In this document: positions 1 to 7,984 of the stretch, in pieces
How the letters are laid out: each line of letters begins with the position of its first letter
Position numbering within the stretch: the stretch's first letter is position 1
Source: a virus
Length of the DNA stretch: 58,345 nt
IMG/VR virus record: IMGVR_UViG_3300003937_000384
Location: 1 to 58,345 of that record
Strand: one strand, 5' to 3'
Program-made: the position numbers and the translations under genes
Notes under the pieces: generated by a model
Seen by the model: only the letters and a program-made list of their open reading frames with translations
What the model was told of the DNA's origin: nothing
Database searches by the model: none

Positions 1-156
1 CTACAGGCCAATCGACAGCAGCTTCTCCTTGCCCACGATGCGGTACTTCCAGCGCCCGCTGCGTGCATCGGGCGGGGTGAGGTAGAGGTACAGGCCGCCG
101 CCGTCGGTGATCTTCTGCGACTTGGCGCGCCTGATGGCTGCGTCGGTCAGAGGCAT
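1..156 (-). pseudogene. N-terminal fragment of a P4-type tyrosine integrase
   Basis: The 51 residues match the N-terminal arm-binding domain of P4-family integrases (MPLTDAAIRRAK, then DGGGLYLYL and KEKLLSIGL). Intact family members usually continue GLYP and run to about 400 residues. Here a TAG follows GL at the very first bases of the window. Either the gene is prematurely stopped or the window was cut there; sequence to the left would decide. The start lies about 160 bp from the att-like repeat at 318, the usual place for an integrase. It therefore probably belongs to a second island left of the one described here. Confidence 0.7.
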
Positions 157-317
157 TGGGGGTATCGCTTCAGTGGGTGCGGTCGGATACCCCTTGATAT
201 ACCCCCACCGTCTCATGGATTGAAACGGATTGCCCCGGTCTGCTGCGGACAATAAAAAAGCCCGGAAACCCTTGTGATGCGGGGGGGCGGGCTTCTCCGG
301 TCCTTGACGAACCGTTC
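157..317. promoter_or_regulatory. Control region upstream of the P4-type integrase
   Basis: This 161-bp stretch has no gene. It holds opposed copies of a GGGGGTAT/ATACCCC motif: GGGGGTATC near 159, and ATACCCC and ATACCCCCA near 187-207. Such repeats are plausible arm sites or operators for the adjacent integrase. A GC-rich stem followed by A/T-rich sequence near 245-300 could end transcription. Function is inferred from position only. Confidence 0.3.
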
Positions 318-336
318 GTTGGTTGAGGTGGGCGGA
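318..336. repeat. Distal att-like copy of the ssrA 3' end
   Basis: GTTGGTTGAGGTGGGCGGA here matches the ssrA 3' end at 12806-12824 at 18 of 19 positions, in the same orientation. The flanks differ on both sides, as expected for recombination cores. It marks the far end of the island whose integrase sits beside ssrA, and the near end of whatever lies to the left. Confidence 0.7.
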
Positions 337-465
337 GCCATTTGCGCCCATTTGCAACCTATTGAAAGCAAAAGATATTTTTCTTCCAAAAGGTGTAAAT
401 TTTGATGCCTCTGATGATACCCGGCATGGGGCCGAGGTGCAAAGCACAACTGCTTAGGAGCAGTT

Positions 466-1047
466 GTGCGCATTGCATCGGTGATGGTGGTGTTGACCAT
501 TTGGCTTGGAGCGTGTGGTGAGGCCGTGGCGCAGGCCGGTTCAGTTCCGCCCGCCGGAACCAAACAGGGTTGGGAGCGCCAGCATCTGGGCGACCATGTC
601 AGCGAACCCGGCGAGGCTTTACCGGACTTCCTCCGGCGCACCGGGCGAGTGCTTCATGACTACACCCGCCAGAGCGGGAACGAGGCCTGTGGCGCGATTG
701 CCAGCGACGGCCAGCGTTTTTCCCTGCGCCTCTACACAGATGGTGTGCCACACGGCTGTGCCATACGGACCAGCGAGGTGATGGAAGGTTCTGCTTTCAC
801 CGGCGAAACCATCCACAGCCATCCTTGGCAGAAGGTGCTGACGATGACACCGGCCGCCAGGGCGTGGAGCCATTTCTACAAGGACGGCAATGCCGGGGCC
901 CCGACCCTGCGCAACGACGGAGCAGTAGGGTTTAGCAGAGCCGACCGCGCTAACGGAGACGGTTGGCTGATTGCTGGCGGGCAGTTGCTGCATCTGGTCA
1001 ACGGAAAGACCGAGCGCCTTGGCCCGGTCTTCCTCTCCACGGAGTGA
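466..1047 (+). CDS. Exported JAB/MPN-like lipoprotein, possible peptidase
   Basis: The 193-residue product begins with a hydrophobic signal ending in a lipobox-like LGAC, so it is probably a lipoprotein. The body resembles Prok-JAB metallopeptidases: EACGAI (like E-x-C-G), then GETIHSHP supplying the H-x-H-P zinc ligands, and SHFYKD where the S...D motif falls, although the spacing is wider than in canonical JAMM sites. The GTG start at 466 is preceded by AGGAG at 456-460. It is a solitary gene inside the IME, facing away from the distal att. The substrate is unknown; a role in cell-wall or pilus processing is only a guess. Confidence 0.6.
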   Translation: MRIASVMVVLTIWLGACGEAVAQAGSVPPAGTKQGWERQHLGDHVSEPGEALPDFLRRTGRVLHDYTRQSGNEACGAIASDGQRFSLRLYTDGVPHGCAIRTSEVMEGSAFTGETIHSHPWQKVLTMTPAARAWSHFYKDGNAGAPTLRNDGAVGFSRADRANGDGWLIAGGQLLHLVNGKTERLGPVFLSTE

Positions 1048-1159
1048 TGCAGGTCGATGGCTTGACAACGCCTTGAGCTGCCTTAGATTTGGAACGTCGG
1101 CAGTTCACTGCCCTATGGGCAGCTTAGAAAAAAGAGAAATTGCTTTGCCCGCCGATACC

Positions 1160-1194
1160 CAAAGCCCTCGCTCACGCGGGGGCTTTGCTTTTTT
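1160..1194 (+). terminator. Rho-independent terminator
   Basis: CAAAGCCCTCG and CGGGGGCTTTG pair around a short loop and are followed by CTTTTTT. It lies downstream of the JAB-like gene and before the convergent prepilin gene end, so it may serve the plus strand mainly. Confidence 0.7.
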
Positions 1195-1248
1195 GGCTTG
1201 GCGCGGCTTGGCCTGGTCTCCCTCTCCACGGAGTGAACCAATGGCCGT

Positions 1249-2988
1249 TTACTGGCATTGGAACTCGAAGGCTGACCAGTCCGATGCGCCCACGGTTTGC
1301 CAGTAGAACGCCGAGCCATTCCCGACCACATCACAGGCGCACTCTGTTGGCCAATTGACTGGTCCGGTGCTTGGGGAACCAAATCCAGGCATTGGAGTCA
1401 GTTTCTGTTTAAGTGCGGCGACGCAGGTCCGGCGCTCTGGCGTCAATGTCTGTTCTTGAGGCCTCGCGAGGCCGCCCGAAAACGTCGCGTCATCGTTGGT
1501 ATTAACGCTCTGCGTGCAGTGAAATTGGTCAGCGAGGAACTGCGACACCGAGCAGAACACGCCCCAGCCGTAAAGCCCACCGTCGCCCCAGGAAATCCAC
1601 GATTTTCCGGTGTAGGTCGGATAGGTTCTTGCCGGAGGCGTGCAGGTGTTGGAGGTGGTAACCCAGCCACTGGATGCCGTGTAGGTGCCACTCCAGCTCT
1701 CTGAGGTGCTCGACACCGGGGACCCGGTCGCGGCCGGGCAGGACCAGGACGTGGTGCGCGTGCCGTTCTCAACGCGGTTGCGTTGTTGCCAGTGCTGACC
1801 TGCCTGCCCAGCCGGGCAACCCACGTTCTGGCTCTCTGCTGGCGAGGCGCGCGTGATTGCAACGCTGGTTGGCGGCGCAGACGTGCATGCGGGAGCACAG
1901 ATACTCGCTGCTGCCGGTAACCAGGCTGACCATGGTCCCGTCAGCGCGATTGGGCTTGCGAACGGGTCGGGGCATGAATACGTCGTAGTGCGGGTGCGGG
2001 TCTGCGGAAAAGAAGTGGCGCCACTGATGGTGAGAGTGCCTGAAGGACAAACGCCCGTTTGCGCCGCGCTTTCGCTCAACGGTAATGGCGCTGAGCAGGC
2101 GGGTGTGATGACGGGAGGGACAATAGGAAGAGTGACGGCGGGTGGCGCCGGTGGTGCGGTTGGAATTGGAGGTTGAGCGGCGATTGGCACGCATAACGCC
2201 AGCGGAGACCAGCAAGCAGGAGCAGCTACCGAATTCCAAATAAACGAACACGTTTGACCCGCAGGTGCCGTTCCTGTGGCTGGAGCCGTGGGAGCCGCTC
2301 CGCAGCCAGGAGATGGAGCAGGTGGAGTAACAGCTACGGGCGGTGGCGCCACCACCGGGGCCGGTGGTGGCGGAGCTGATGTTGGAGGGGGCGGTGGCAG
2401 TGCAACGGGTGTGAGAACTTGCGCAGACAGGCCAGTAGCGCCGCCGTAGTATGTGAACGCGAGCCGTGCTGGATTCCTGCATCGTTGAGTCGCGGCCTGG
2501 ATGTCCAATTGGGTCGGACGATGATTATTGCCGCGATTGAAGACCGATGTGTCGTCTATTTTGAGGTCATACATGCCTCCACTCGCCGCAGCAGCTAGCT
2601 TTAGGCACGCACGCGTTGGAACCGCGTGGTAAACAATCTTCAACCCTGCGTTGGGGCGGCCATCAATAGTGGCAGGCTCAAGAATAACGGGTTGCGCCCA
2701 TCGGCTCGTTAGGCCAACGCCAGAGTTCATTGAAACGGGTGGAACGCGGTCGGCAATAGCCTGAGCGGTTGTCAGTCCCGCATAGGAGCCGAGCGCTCCA
2801 TACGTCATGTCTGCATTGCGAGCGATGGTGTGAATATTCGCTTGTTCTGCGCGAACATCTGCGTTGTTTGCCGATGAATGATAGATAGCGAAAGCCGCAC
2901 CGGAAAGAAGTGTCATAGCACTCGCCGTAAACATCAGCTCGATCAATGAGATGCCACGTTGCGGATGTGGGCGGCTTGATGGCTTCAT
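1249..2988 (-). CDS. Type IV prepilin fused to proline-rich adhesin-like region
   Basis: The 579-residue product starts with a class III prepilin signal: a short basic leader, cleavage predicted after G12 (QRG|ISLIEL), Glu at mature position 5, and a hydrophobic helix. A PilS-like pilin domain runs to about residue 190. A proline-rich linker follows (about 195-230), with further Pro/Cys-rich segments to about 300. Two Cys-containing repeats with CP.G, R.R, TTSWSCP-like and WS.W motifs come next (about 310-450), then a unique C-terminal region. It looks like a pilin subunit carrying its own PilV-like tip. It lies 2 bp after the mobilization accessory gene and probably shares its transcript. 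No pilus assembly genes are in the island, so host or helper machinery would be needed. Confidence 0.75.
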   Translation of the reverse strand: MKPSSRPHPQRGISLIELMFTASAMTLLSGAAFAIYHSSANNADVRAEQANIHTIARNADMTYGALGSYAGLTTAQAIADRVPPVSMNSGVGLTSRWAQPVILEPATIDGRPNAGLKIVYHAVPTRACLKLAAAASGGMYDLKIDDTSVFNRGNNHRPTQLDIQAATQRCRNPARLAFTYYGGATGLSAQVLTPVALPPPPPTSAPPPPAPVVAPPPVAVTPPAPSPGCGAAPTAPATGTAPAGQTCSFIWNSVAAPACWSPLALCVPIAAQPPIPTAPPAPPAVTLPIVPPVITPACSAPLPLSESAAQTGVCPSGTLTISGATSFPQTRTRTTTYSCPDPFASPIALTGPWSAWLPAAASICAPACTSAPPTSVAITRASPAESQNVGCPAGQAGQHWQQRNRVENGTRTTSWSCPAATGSPVSSTSESWSGTYTASSGWVTTSNTCTPPARTYPTYTGKSWISWGDGGLYGWGVFCSVSQFLADQFHCTQSVNTNDDATFSGGLARPQEQTLTPERRTCVAALKQKLTPMPGFGSPSTGPVNWPTECACDVVGNGSAFYWQTVGASDWSAFEFQCQ

Positions 2989-2990
2989 GG

Positions 2991-3320
2991 TTAGCGCTTC
3001 TTTGCGCGGGATGCTTCTCGCTCGGCTAGATGCATTCGCCCGCGCGTGCGCATCTCATTTCGTTGTTGAACGAAGGCCGGCTTTGAGATCTGCTCTCGAT
3101 ACCCAAGTAGTAGGCCAACAAGCTCAGTCTCATCCAGTGAATCAGCCCCAGCGGCGATGACCGCGCCGCCCAGGAGAATCTTGCGGTGCGCGTCTGCTTT
3201 GCGTTCGCTAGCTCTTGTCTTTGCTTTTGATCTTTGCTCGGCCAGCATCTCCCGTGCTTTCAATTTTGCGAGACGCTCAGTAGCGGCGGTGATTTGTTCT
3301 TGTATAGAGCGTGTTGCCAT
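2991..3320 (-). CDS. Small mobilization accessory protein (TraD/MobC-like)
   Basis: This 109-residue, highly charged, helical protein begins MATRSIQEQI and has Lys/Arg-rich segments around a central ILLGGAVIAAGAD stretch. That layout is typical of small accessory genes next to MobA/MobL relaxases. It is divergent from the relaxase, with the predicted oriT between them, and leads directly into the prepilin gene. I chose the ATG at 3320 because similarity to the family layout begins there; upstream in-frame codons look non-coding. Binding at oriT is inferred from context. Confidence 0.6.
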   Translation of the reverse strand: MATRSIQEQITAATERLAKLKAREMLAEQRSKAKTRASERKADAHRKILLGGAVIAAGADSLDETELVGLLLGYREQISKPAFVQQRNEMRTRGRMHLAEREASRAKKR

Positions 3321-3528
3321 TGTTGAGTTCTCGTAATGTCCTACACCTAATGCAAACAGAAAATCGGCTATTGGCAAGTCATCGACTTGTCATATTGCAA
3401 TTCCCTGTCATCCTGAATTAGAGGGGCACAGGCGAGCGAGAGCGAGCCAGCCCCAGCGGGAAACGCGAGCGAAGCGAGCCCCGGTCTCTTGCTCGAAGCC
3501 GTCACGAATAGTGGCGGCAAGGATCAAA

Positions 3529-3565
3529 GCAAGAGCGCACTTATGGTTTCCCTGCGGGAAACCGT
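3529..3565 (-). other. Predicted oriT with MOBQ-type nick region
   Basis: Read on the minus strand, an 8-bp perfect inverted repeat (GGTTTCCC, GCA loop, GGGAAACC) is followed at once by ATAAGTGCGCTCTTGC. RSF1010/R1162-type origins have the same order: a hairpin, then TAA(A/G)TGCG and C, with cleavage after the last G. By analogy the nick falls on the minus strand between 3536 and 3535. The site lies about 110 bp upstream of the relaxase start. Confidence 0.75.
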
Positions 3566-3674
3566 GCGCCGGGGCTCCGCCCCAGACCCCGGCCCGCTTC
3601 GCAGGCCGCCCCCGATGCTAGCCCCCTCGGGGGCGTCGCCAAAAACAAGAGCAGGAGCAAGGACAAAAATCGAA

Positions 3675-5396
3675 ATGGCCATTTATCACGCCACCGTCAA
3701 AGCCTTTTCGCGCGGCAAGGGTCATTCCTCTACTGCCGCTGCGGCGTATCGTGCGGGCATTGTGATTAATGACGAATTGACCGGTATCAAACACGACTAC
3801 ACAAGGCGCAGTGGCGTTGCCTCGGTTGATATGTTGGCCCCGCAAAATGCCCCCGAATGGGCGCGAGATCCGGTCGCCTGTTTCAATCGCTCGGAAATGG
3901 CCGAGACCCGGCTAAACGCCAGGACGGCGCGAGAGCTTGAAGTTGCTCTGCCTGCAGAACTGAACGAAGCGCAGCGTCGTGCGCTCGCGTGCGACTTGGG
4001 TCAGATGTTGGTTGACCGCTATCAGGTTGCGGTGCTTGTTGCAGTCCATGAGCCCGATAAGAAAGGGGATGAGCGCAATCACCATGTGCATCTCCTTATG
4101 ACGCCTCGTCAGATCGGTCCTGATGGCCTGGGTGAACGTGCATGTGCTGAATTTGATGCGCGTGGTGGCGCAGGACCGGAGGCTATCCGCATTCTTCGTG
4201 AGGCGGTGGCTGACCGTATCAATTCGCATCTGGAACGAGCACAGGTCGCTGAACGTGTTGATCATCGCAGCCTAGCTAAGCAAGCACATGCCGCCGAAGC
4301 TGATGGCTATATCGGGTTCGCAGCCATGCTGGCTCGCGAAGCCACCCAGCACGAGGGTAAGGCAGCAACCGCGATGCGTAGGAGGGGTGAAGATAGCGAG
4401 CGGGCCACGGTAAATAACCAGATCCAAAACGCCAATCGCATTGAACTGCGTGACTACCTGGAACGCTTGGAGCAAGAGGGAAGGGTGATGGCGACGCCAC
4501 GCTCCCATACGCAAGAAGCAGCTCAACGTGAGCGGCTTGCAGCTGTTGGCAAAGAAGAGCGGCAACCGCACCTCGGGCAGGTCGCGCTGGCGCCGCCACG
4601 AGCACGAAAAAGGCCAGCATCAGTAGAGCAGCGAGCTGCACGAGTGGGGTCTGCCGCATCGCGCTTTCCGCCAAGTCTCAAGCCAGTATTGATGAAGGCG
4701 GCTAGGCGTCTTCGTAGCAAGATTGCGAACAAGCAAGCAGACGAGGCCATGGCTCGTTACGACGCTGAAATAGAGCAGCTGGAGATGGAAGCGAGACGGG
4801 TTTGGCTGGAGGATATAGATGCTGCCGTTCGGCAAAGTCTTTCGACGGTCGCCAAGCTCTTTGACATGTCGAGCAGGGCGGGCGCCTACCCCCACAGGGC
4901 GTCATATCGAAACGATATGCGCGAGCTTCACAGTTCATTGAAGCAGGTGGCTCGTGACGCCACTCGATGGGAGCGCAGGCTACAAGCCGAAGTTAAGGCA
5001 AACATTTCACTCACGGAAGCCCAAATGAAATTGGTGACATGGGAGAGGAAAAATCCCAAGCCGTCGCTCTGGAGCGGTAGCAGGCGCGATTGGGCGCAGC
5101 GGCGTCGGAGTGGCGAAGAGCGCATTGAGCGGCGCAGGACGCGGCACGATGCTGCGCGTCTAGCTACAGGCCCGGAAGCACAGGTGAAGTATGCGGCGCA
5201 GGCAGCTACGAGTGTAGAAGCTTTGGATAGGCTCGCAGCATCAATGCTGAAGCGCTATCCAATCACTGCTGATACAGCACAGCCGCACAAATCGCAGTGT
5301 TCTGGAACTACCCCAACGCGCACGCTTACGGAACAACTGAACGATAGCGAGTTGGAGAAAAAGGACCAAAGAAGATGTCGCGGACCTCGCGTCTGA
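3675..5396 (+). CDS. mobA: MobA/MobL-family (MOBQ) relaxase
   Basis: The 573-residue protein nicks and attaches to the transferred strand at oriT. The N-terminus MAIYHATVKAFSRGKGHS is typical of the family. Tyr25 (AAAAYRAG) coincides with the catalytic Tyr25 of R1162 MobA. Metal ligands are the H-x-H pair in NHHVHLL (136-139) and probably His125. The C-terminal half is Arg/Glu-rich and helical, with no primase motif. I chose ATG 3675 over an upstream in-frame start because the conserved domain begins exactly there and the upstream codons overlap oriT. A terminator follows the stop. Confidence 0.9.
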   Translation: MAIYHATVKAFSRGKGHSSTAAAAYRAGIVINDELTGIKHDYTRRSGVASVDMLAPQNAPEWARDPVACFNRSEMAETRLNARTARELEVALPAELNEAQRRALACDLGQMLVDRYQVAVLVAVHEPDKKGDERNHHVHLLMTPRQIGPDGLGERACAEFDARGGAGPEAIRILREAVADRINSHLERAQVAERVDHRSLAKQAHAAEADGYIGFAAMLAREATQHEGKAATAMRRRGEDSERATVNNQIQNANRIELRDYLERLEQEGRVMATPRSHTQEAAQRERLAAVGKEERQPHLGQVALAPPRARKRPASVEQRAARVGSAASRFPPSLKPVLMKAARRLRSKIANKQADEAMARYDAEIEQLEMEARRVWLEDIDAAVRQSLSTVAKLFDMSSRAGAYPHRASYRNDMRELHSSLKQVARDATRWERRLQAEVKANISLTEAQMKLVTWERKNPKPSLWSGSRRDWAQRRRSGEERIERRRTRHDAARLATGPEAQVKYAAQAATSVEALDRLAASMLKRYPITADTAQPHKSQCSGTTPTRTLTEQLNDSELEKKDQRRCRGPRV

Positions 5397-5408
5397 AGCT
5401 AGAAAAAC

Positions 5409-5438
5409 AATGCCCCCGAATATTCTTCGGGGGGCATT
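5409..5438. terminator. Hairpin terminator after the relaxase
   Basis: AATGCCCCCGAA pairs with TTCGGGGGGCATT across a short AT loop, 12 bp after the relaxase stop. The stem is strong, but a T-run is present only on the minus-strand side (complement of GAAAAACAA). It may act in both directions. Confidence 0.6.
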
Positions 5439-5440
5439 GA

Positions 5441-6246
5441 CAGAATTGGCGTTGGCCTCATGCTGTTTTTTAGCGGCAGCGCGTTGATAACAGCAACGGC
5501 TGCGAGTAGGTAGAAAGCAGCTCTACACACCCAGGCATCGGCCCCAAGCAACAACATAGCCGACATCGGGAAGAGCGCAACCCCTCGCAACCCAGCTGGA
5601 ACCAATGGCTATCGCACGGAGGTCCGATTAGTTCGCGCCCGGTGACAATCCGGGGCTATCCATCTCCTACGGATAGCGGCCTTAAACCGTGGAGGAATAC
5701 GTCCACATCCGGCAGCATGGCTTCTGCGTCGCGGAGGTTCCAAGGCATGGGTTCCCTAGCTGGCCTTGGATTGTGTGCCCCGTCTCGGGTCGGCCATGTA
5801 TGCGAAGGGCAAGATTGGAGAGCGTCAGGCGACAGCCTGATCACGGGGCAAAGCCCATGGGAGAGACGCCAGTGAATGCTGGTGGCAGGACCCCAGCCCC
5901 GGCGCCATGTCAGGCGTGAACCTGCCGCAGCTGTGTATTGACAGTGATCACAGCGCCGACGATGGTCCTCTGCCTAGGCAAGAGTAGGCCGGCCCGGCAA
6001 AGGTCCCCAGGCTCGCTTATTGCGGGTTGGGGGAGACTTTGCCTCGGTCGGTCGGCGGTTAGAAGCAAAGACCGAGGCAAAACAGCGGGCCCATAGTGTC
6101 CTGAGTCAGCAGGAAGATGTGTCCTGAATCGGGGGCGGAGGTGGCCTTGTCCGTAAAGGAGCACTTGGAGTTCTACAGCAGAAAAACGGAGCGGACCGAA
6201 AATTTCCGGGCGCCGACGAATGTTTTAATGTTCGGTCAAAGGCACA
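5441..6246. other. Gene-poor stretch with weak ORFs and inverted repeats
   Basis: No convincing gene is visible in about 800 bp. Candidates I do not trust include a 68-residue hydrophobic minus-strand frame (5399-5605) that runs into the terminator, a 76-residue plus-strand frame from GTG/ATG near 5689, and a 67-residue plus-strand frame at 6117-6320 that overlaps the next gene. A CTATCC/GGATAG hairpin lies near 5654-5673 and a 12-bp perfect inverted repeat at 6038-6081. The stretch could be decayed cargo. Confidence 0.4.
6038..6081. repeat. 12-bp perfect inverted repeat
   Basis: TTTGCCTCGGTC (6038-6049) and GACCGAGGCAAA (6070-6081) are exact complements around a 20-nt loop. Just downstream, two direct copies of GTGTCCTGA lie near 6097 and 6119. 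The hairpin could terminate transcription in either direction or be the scar of an inserted element; nothing else identifies it. Confidence 0.45.
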
Positions 6247-6657
6247 TCAGATTTGACCCCAAGGAAGGAAGAAGCGTGGTCCTACCTTTAGGCCGCGAAT
6301 TCGAGCTTGCCAGTCACTGATCTGTTTTATGAAGCTATCGACGGGATGCGCCGAGTGCTTACATGCTGCTATGGAATTTAGAAGCTCATTGCTAACTTGC
6401 ATCAAGGAAATTCCGGCGCCCTTGTGCTTGAGAAGGAAGAGCTCGGATGCTATCAGGTGAAGTTCTTCACTCTTATCTGAACTGATGATCTGTGTGTTAC
6501 TGGCATCGCCCATGTAGTTGATTGATCGAATAGCTCGAAGTGCCTCGTATTTCAGCGCATTGAACTTTGAGAGCTTGGCCATCAGCAAGCCCGAGTAGTA
6601 TCCAGCGGCCGTGCCGGGAATCAATGCCATCAGGAGGTCGTAGGCGAGGCTTGTCAT
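6247..6657 (-). CDS. Hypothetical membrane-anchored protein
   Basis: I do not recognise this 136-residue protein. It has an N-terminal hydrophobic segment (MTSLAYDLLMALIPGTAAGYY) and a soluble, mostly helical remainder. ATG 6657 is preferred because AAGGAAG lies about 7 nt upstream of it. The gene follows the XRE regulator on the same strand, about 60 bp away, so the two may be cotranscribed. Confidence 0.55.
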   Translation of the reverse strand: MTSLAYDLLMALIPGTAAGYYSGLLMAKLSKFNALKYEALRAIRSINYMGDASNTQIISSDKSEELHLIASELFLLKHKGAGISLMQVSNELLNSIAACKHSAHPVDSFIKQISDWQARIRGLKVGPRFFLPWGQI

Positions 6658-6719
6658 TAGGGTCTTCCTTGCTGGCACCTAGGCATAGCGTAGGAAGTCG
6701 CTAGGCCGTTCGGTGCGCG

Positions 6720-7079
6720 TCACTTGCTAGCGGGGGCGAGGCTTTTTAGAAGCGCCAGTGCTTCTTTCTGTTTTCGGGCATCAAGCTGTGTCAGCACCAA
6801 GATTGCCTCCGCAACCACGTCAGAGGCAGCAAGGAAGTAAGCGGCTGGGAGATCCAGAAGCTCCGCGAGCTTCTCAATGGTCTCCAGATCAGGCTTATGA
6901 AGGCCCCTCTCATACCTGCTGATGCGGGGCGCAGTGGTGTTTGGGTCATCCACTCCCATCAATAGTTCCCCTAGCTGGGCCTGAGTCCAGCCCTTGGCTG
7001 CGCGTGCGGCGCGGAGGCGTTGGCCAAGAGCAGTGGTTGTTGGTAACGGCGCGGGCATTCGGGGCAGCAAGAAGGGCAT
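6720..7079 (-). CDS. XRE-family transcriptional regulator
   Basis: The 119-residue protein has a Cro/CI-type helix-turn-helix at about residues 17-77: LGQRLRAARAAKGWTQ, then ISRYERGLHKPDLETIEKLA. A short helical tail follows that could dimerise. It is divergent from the three-gene operon starting at 7160, with an 80-bp shared control region, and probably controls that operon and itself. It ends about 60 bp before the membrane-anchored gene on the same strand. Confidence 0.85.
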   Translation of the reverse strand: MPFLLPRMPAPLPTTTALGQRLRAARAAKGWTQAQLGELLMGVDDPNTTAPRISRYERGLHKPDLETIEKLAELLDLPAAYFLAASDVVAEAILVLTQLDARKQKEALALLKSLAPASK

Positions 7080-7159
7080 TGACTACCCGAAGTGTGCCCG
7101 CCTAAGCTTAGCCGGTCATTTGCATTGAACGCAAATATTCGTTGGGCGAGGAGGTGGTT

Positions 7160-7639
7160 ATGGATATGAGGTGCTGGGCATTGGTGGGTCTTCTGGCGTT
7201 CACTGCTTCTGCTGACGCTATGCCCAGCCTGTCGTGCCAACTGCAGACTGGCCAGTTCAGGGTGGATGGGGGAGGGCGGCCGAAGGTATCCGCTTTCATT
7301 TGGGCCACGGGTCATGGCTCCGCGATCCCCACCGGCCCCATCCGAACCAGCATCGGCCGCATCGACTCCGTCGAAGGCCGGGACTACAAACGCGCTATCA
7401 AGCTCGATGGAAAGCCGGTTCTGCTGCCTCCCGAAGCGCATAGCGTCATTGGCTTCGGCAAGGTCTATGACTTCAAGGATGCCGTCGCTCTGGTCTATCT
7501 AGGGGAGCGTGAGGAGGACTCCTCTGCGCGGCCTAGTCAGATCGTGATCGTCATCAACAAGGCCGGGTCACTGATTGATAGCGAAGTCCTACCTGGCACT
7601 GCAACGAATCCGGGCAATCACTGCCTACTCATCGACTGA
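7160..7639 (+). CDS. Hypothetical secreted protein
   Basis: The 159-residue product carries a signal peptide (MDMRCWALVGLLAFTASADA) cleaved near ADA|MP. The mature part is a beta-rich domain of unknown family. GAGGAGG at 7148-7154 fixes the ATG at 7160. It is the first gene of a three-gene operon whose products are periplasmic, lipoprotein and inner-membrane, which suggests one envelope-associated assembly. The divergent XRE gene is its likely regulator. Function unknown. Confidence 0.65.
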   Translation: MDMRCWALVGLLAFTASADAMPSLSCQLQTGQFRVDGGGRPKVSAFIWATGHGSAIPTGPIRTSIGRIDSVEGRDYKRAIKLDGKPVLLPPEAHSVIGFGKVYDFKDAVALVYLGEREEDSSARPSQIVIVINKAGSLIDSEVLPGTATNPGNHCLLID

Positions 7640-7649
7640 AGGAACACAC

Positions 7650-7949
7650 ATGAAGAAGCTTTGGACGCTTTCCGCTACTGCGCTGCTGGTTGCTTGCTCG
7701 GGTGGTCCTGGGAGCGGCGATGTTGAGAAAGCCTTGGCCGTGTATTTCAAGGAGGCGACGGGAACGACGATGACGTTTGAGCACTTGAAGGTAGGAGAGT
7801 GCGTGCGTGGGGACAGCCCCGGCTATGCGTGCAGTGTCACCGGAACTGCGCGGTATCAGCTGGGCACTCGCACTGAGCAACAGCAGCTTGTCGGCACTTT
7901 CGTCATCGATAAGGTCGATGGCACTTGGACTGTCGTAGACCGTCGCTGA
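7650..7949 (+). CDS. Small hypothetical lipoprotein
   Basis: The 99-residue product begins MKKLWTLSATALLVACSGG, a clear lipoprotein signal with lipobox LVAC. The mature part has two further cysteines and a C-terminal beta region (TFVIDKVDGTWTVVDRR). It starts 11 bp after the preceding gene with AAGGAAC as ribosome site and belongs to the same operon. The family is unknown; small island lipoproteins of this size sometimes act in exclusion or lysozyme inhibition, but nothing here shows that. Confidence 0.65.
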   Translation: MKKLWTLSATALLVACSGGPGSGDVEKALAVYFKEATGTTMTFEHLKVGECVRGDSPGYACSVTGTARYQLGTRTEQQQLVGTFVIDKVDGTWTVVDRR

Positions 7950-7984
7950 CCCAGGTCCTTCCCAACCATCGCTAGGAAGCTCGT

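Noticed and set aside
1249-2988. Shufflon at the adhesin 3' end
   Set aside because: No inverted repeats, alternative C-terminal segments or recombinase gene next to the gene end were found.
5399-5605. 68-residue hydrophobic minus-strand frame after the relaxase
   Set aside because: It starts at TTG without a ribosome site and its 3' end is the relaxase terminator hairpin; composition may be chance.
6117-6320. 67-residue plus-strand frame
   Set aside because: It overlaps the end of the better-supported minus-strand gene at 6247 and has no ribosome site.
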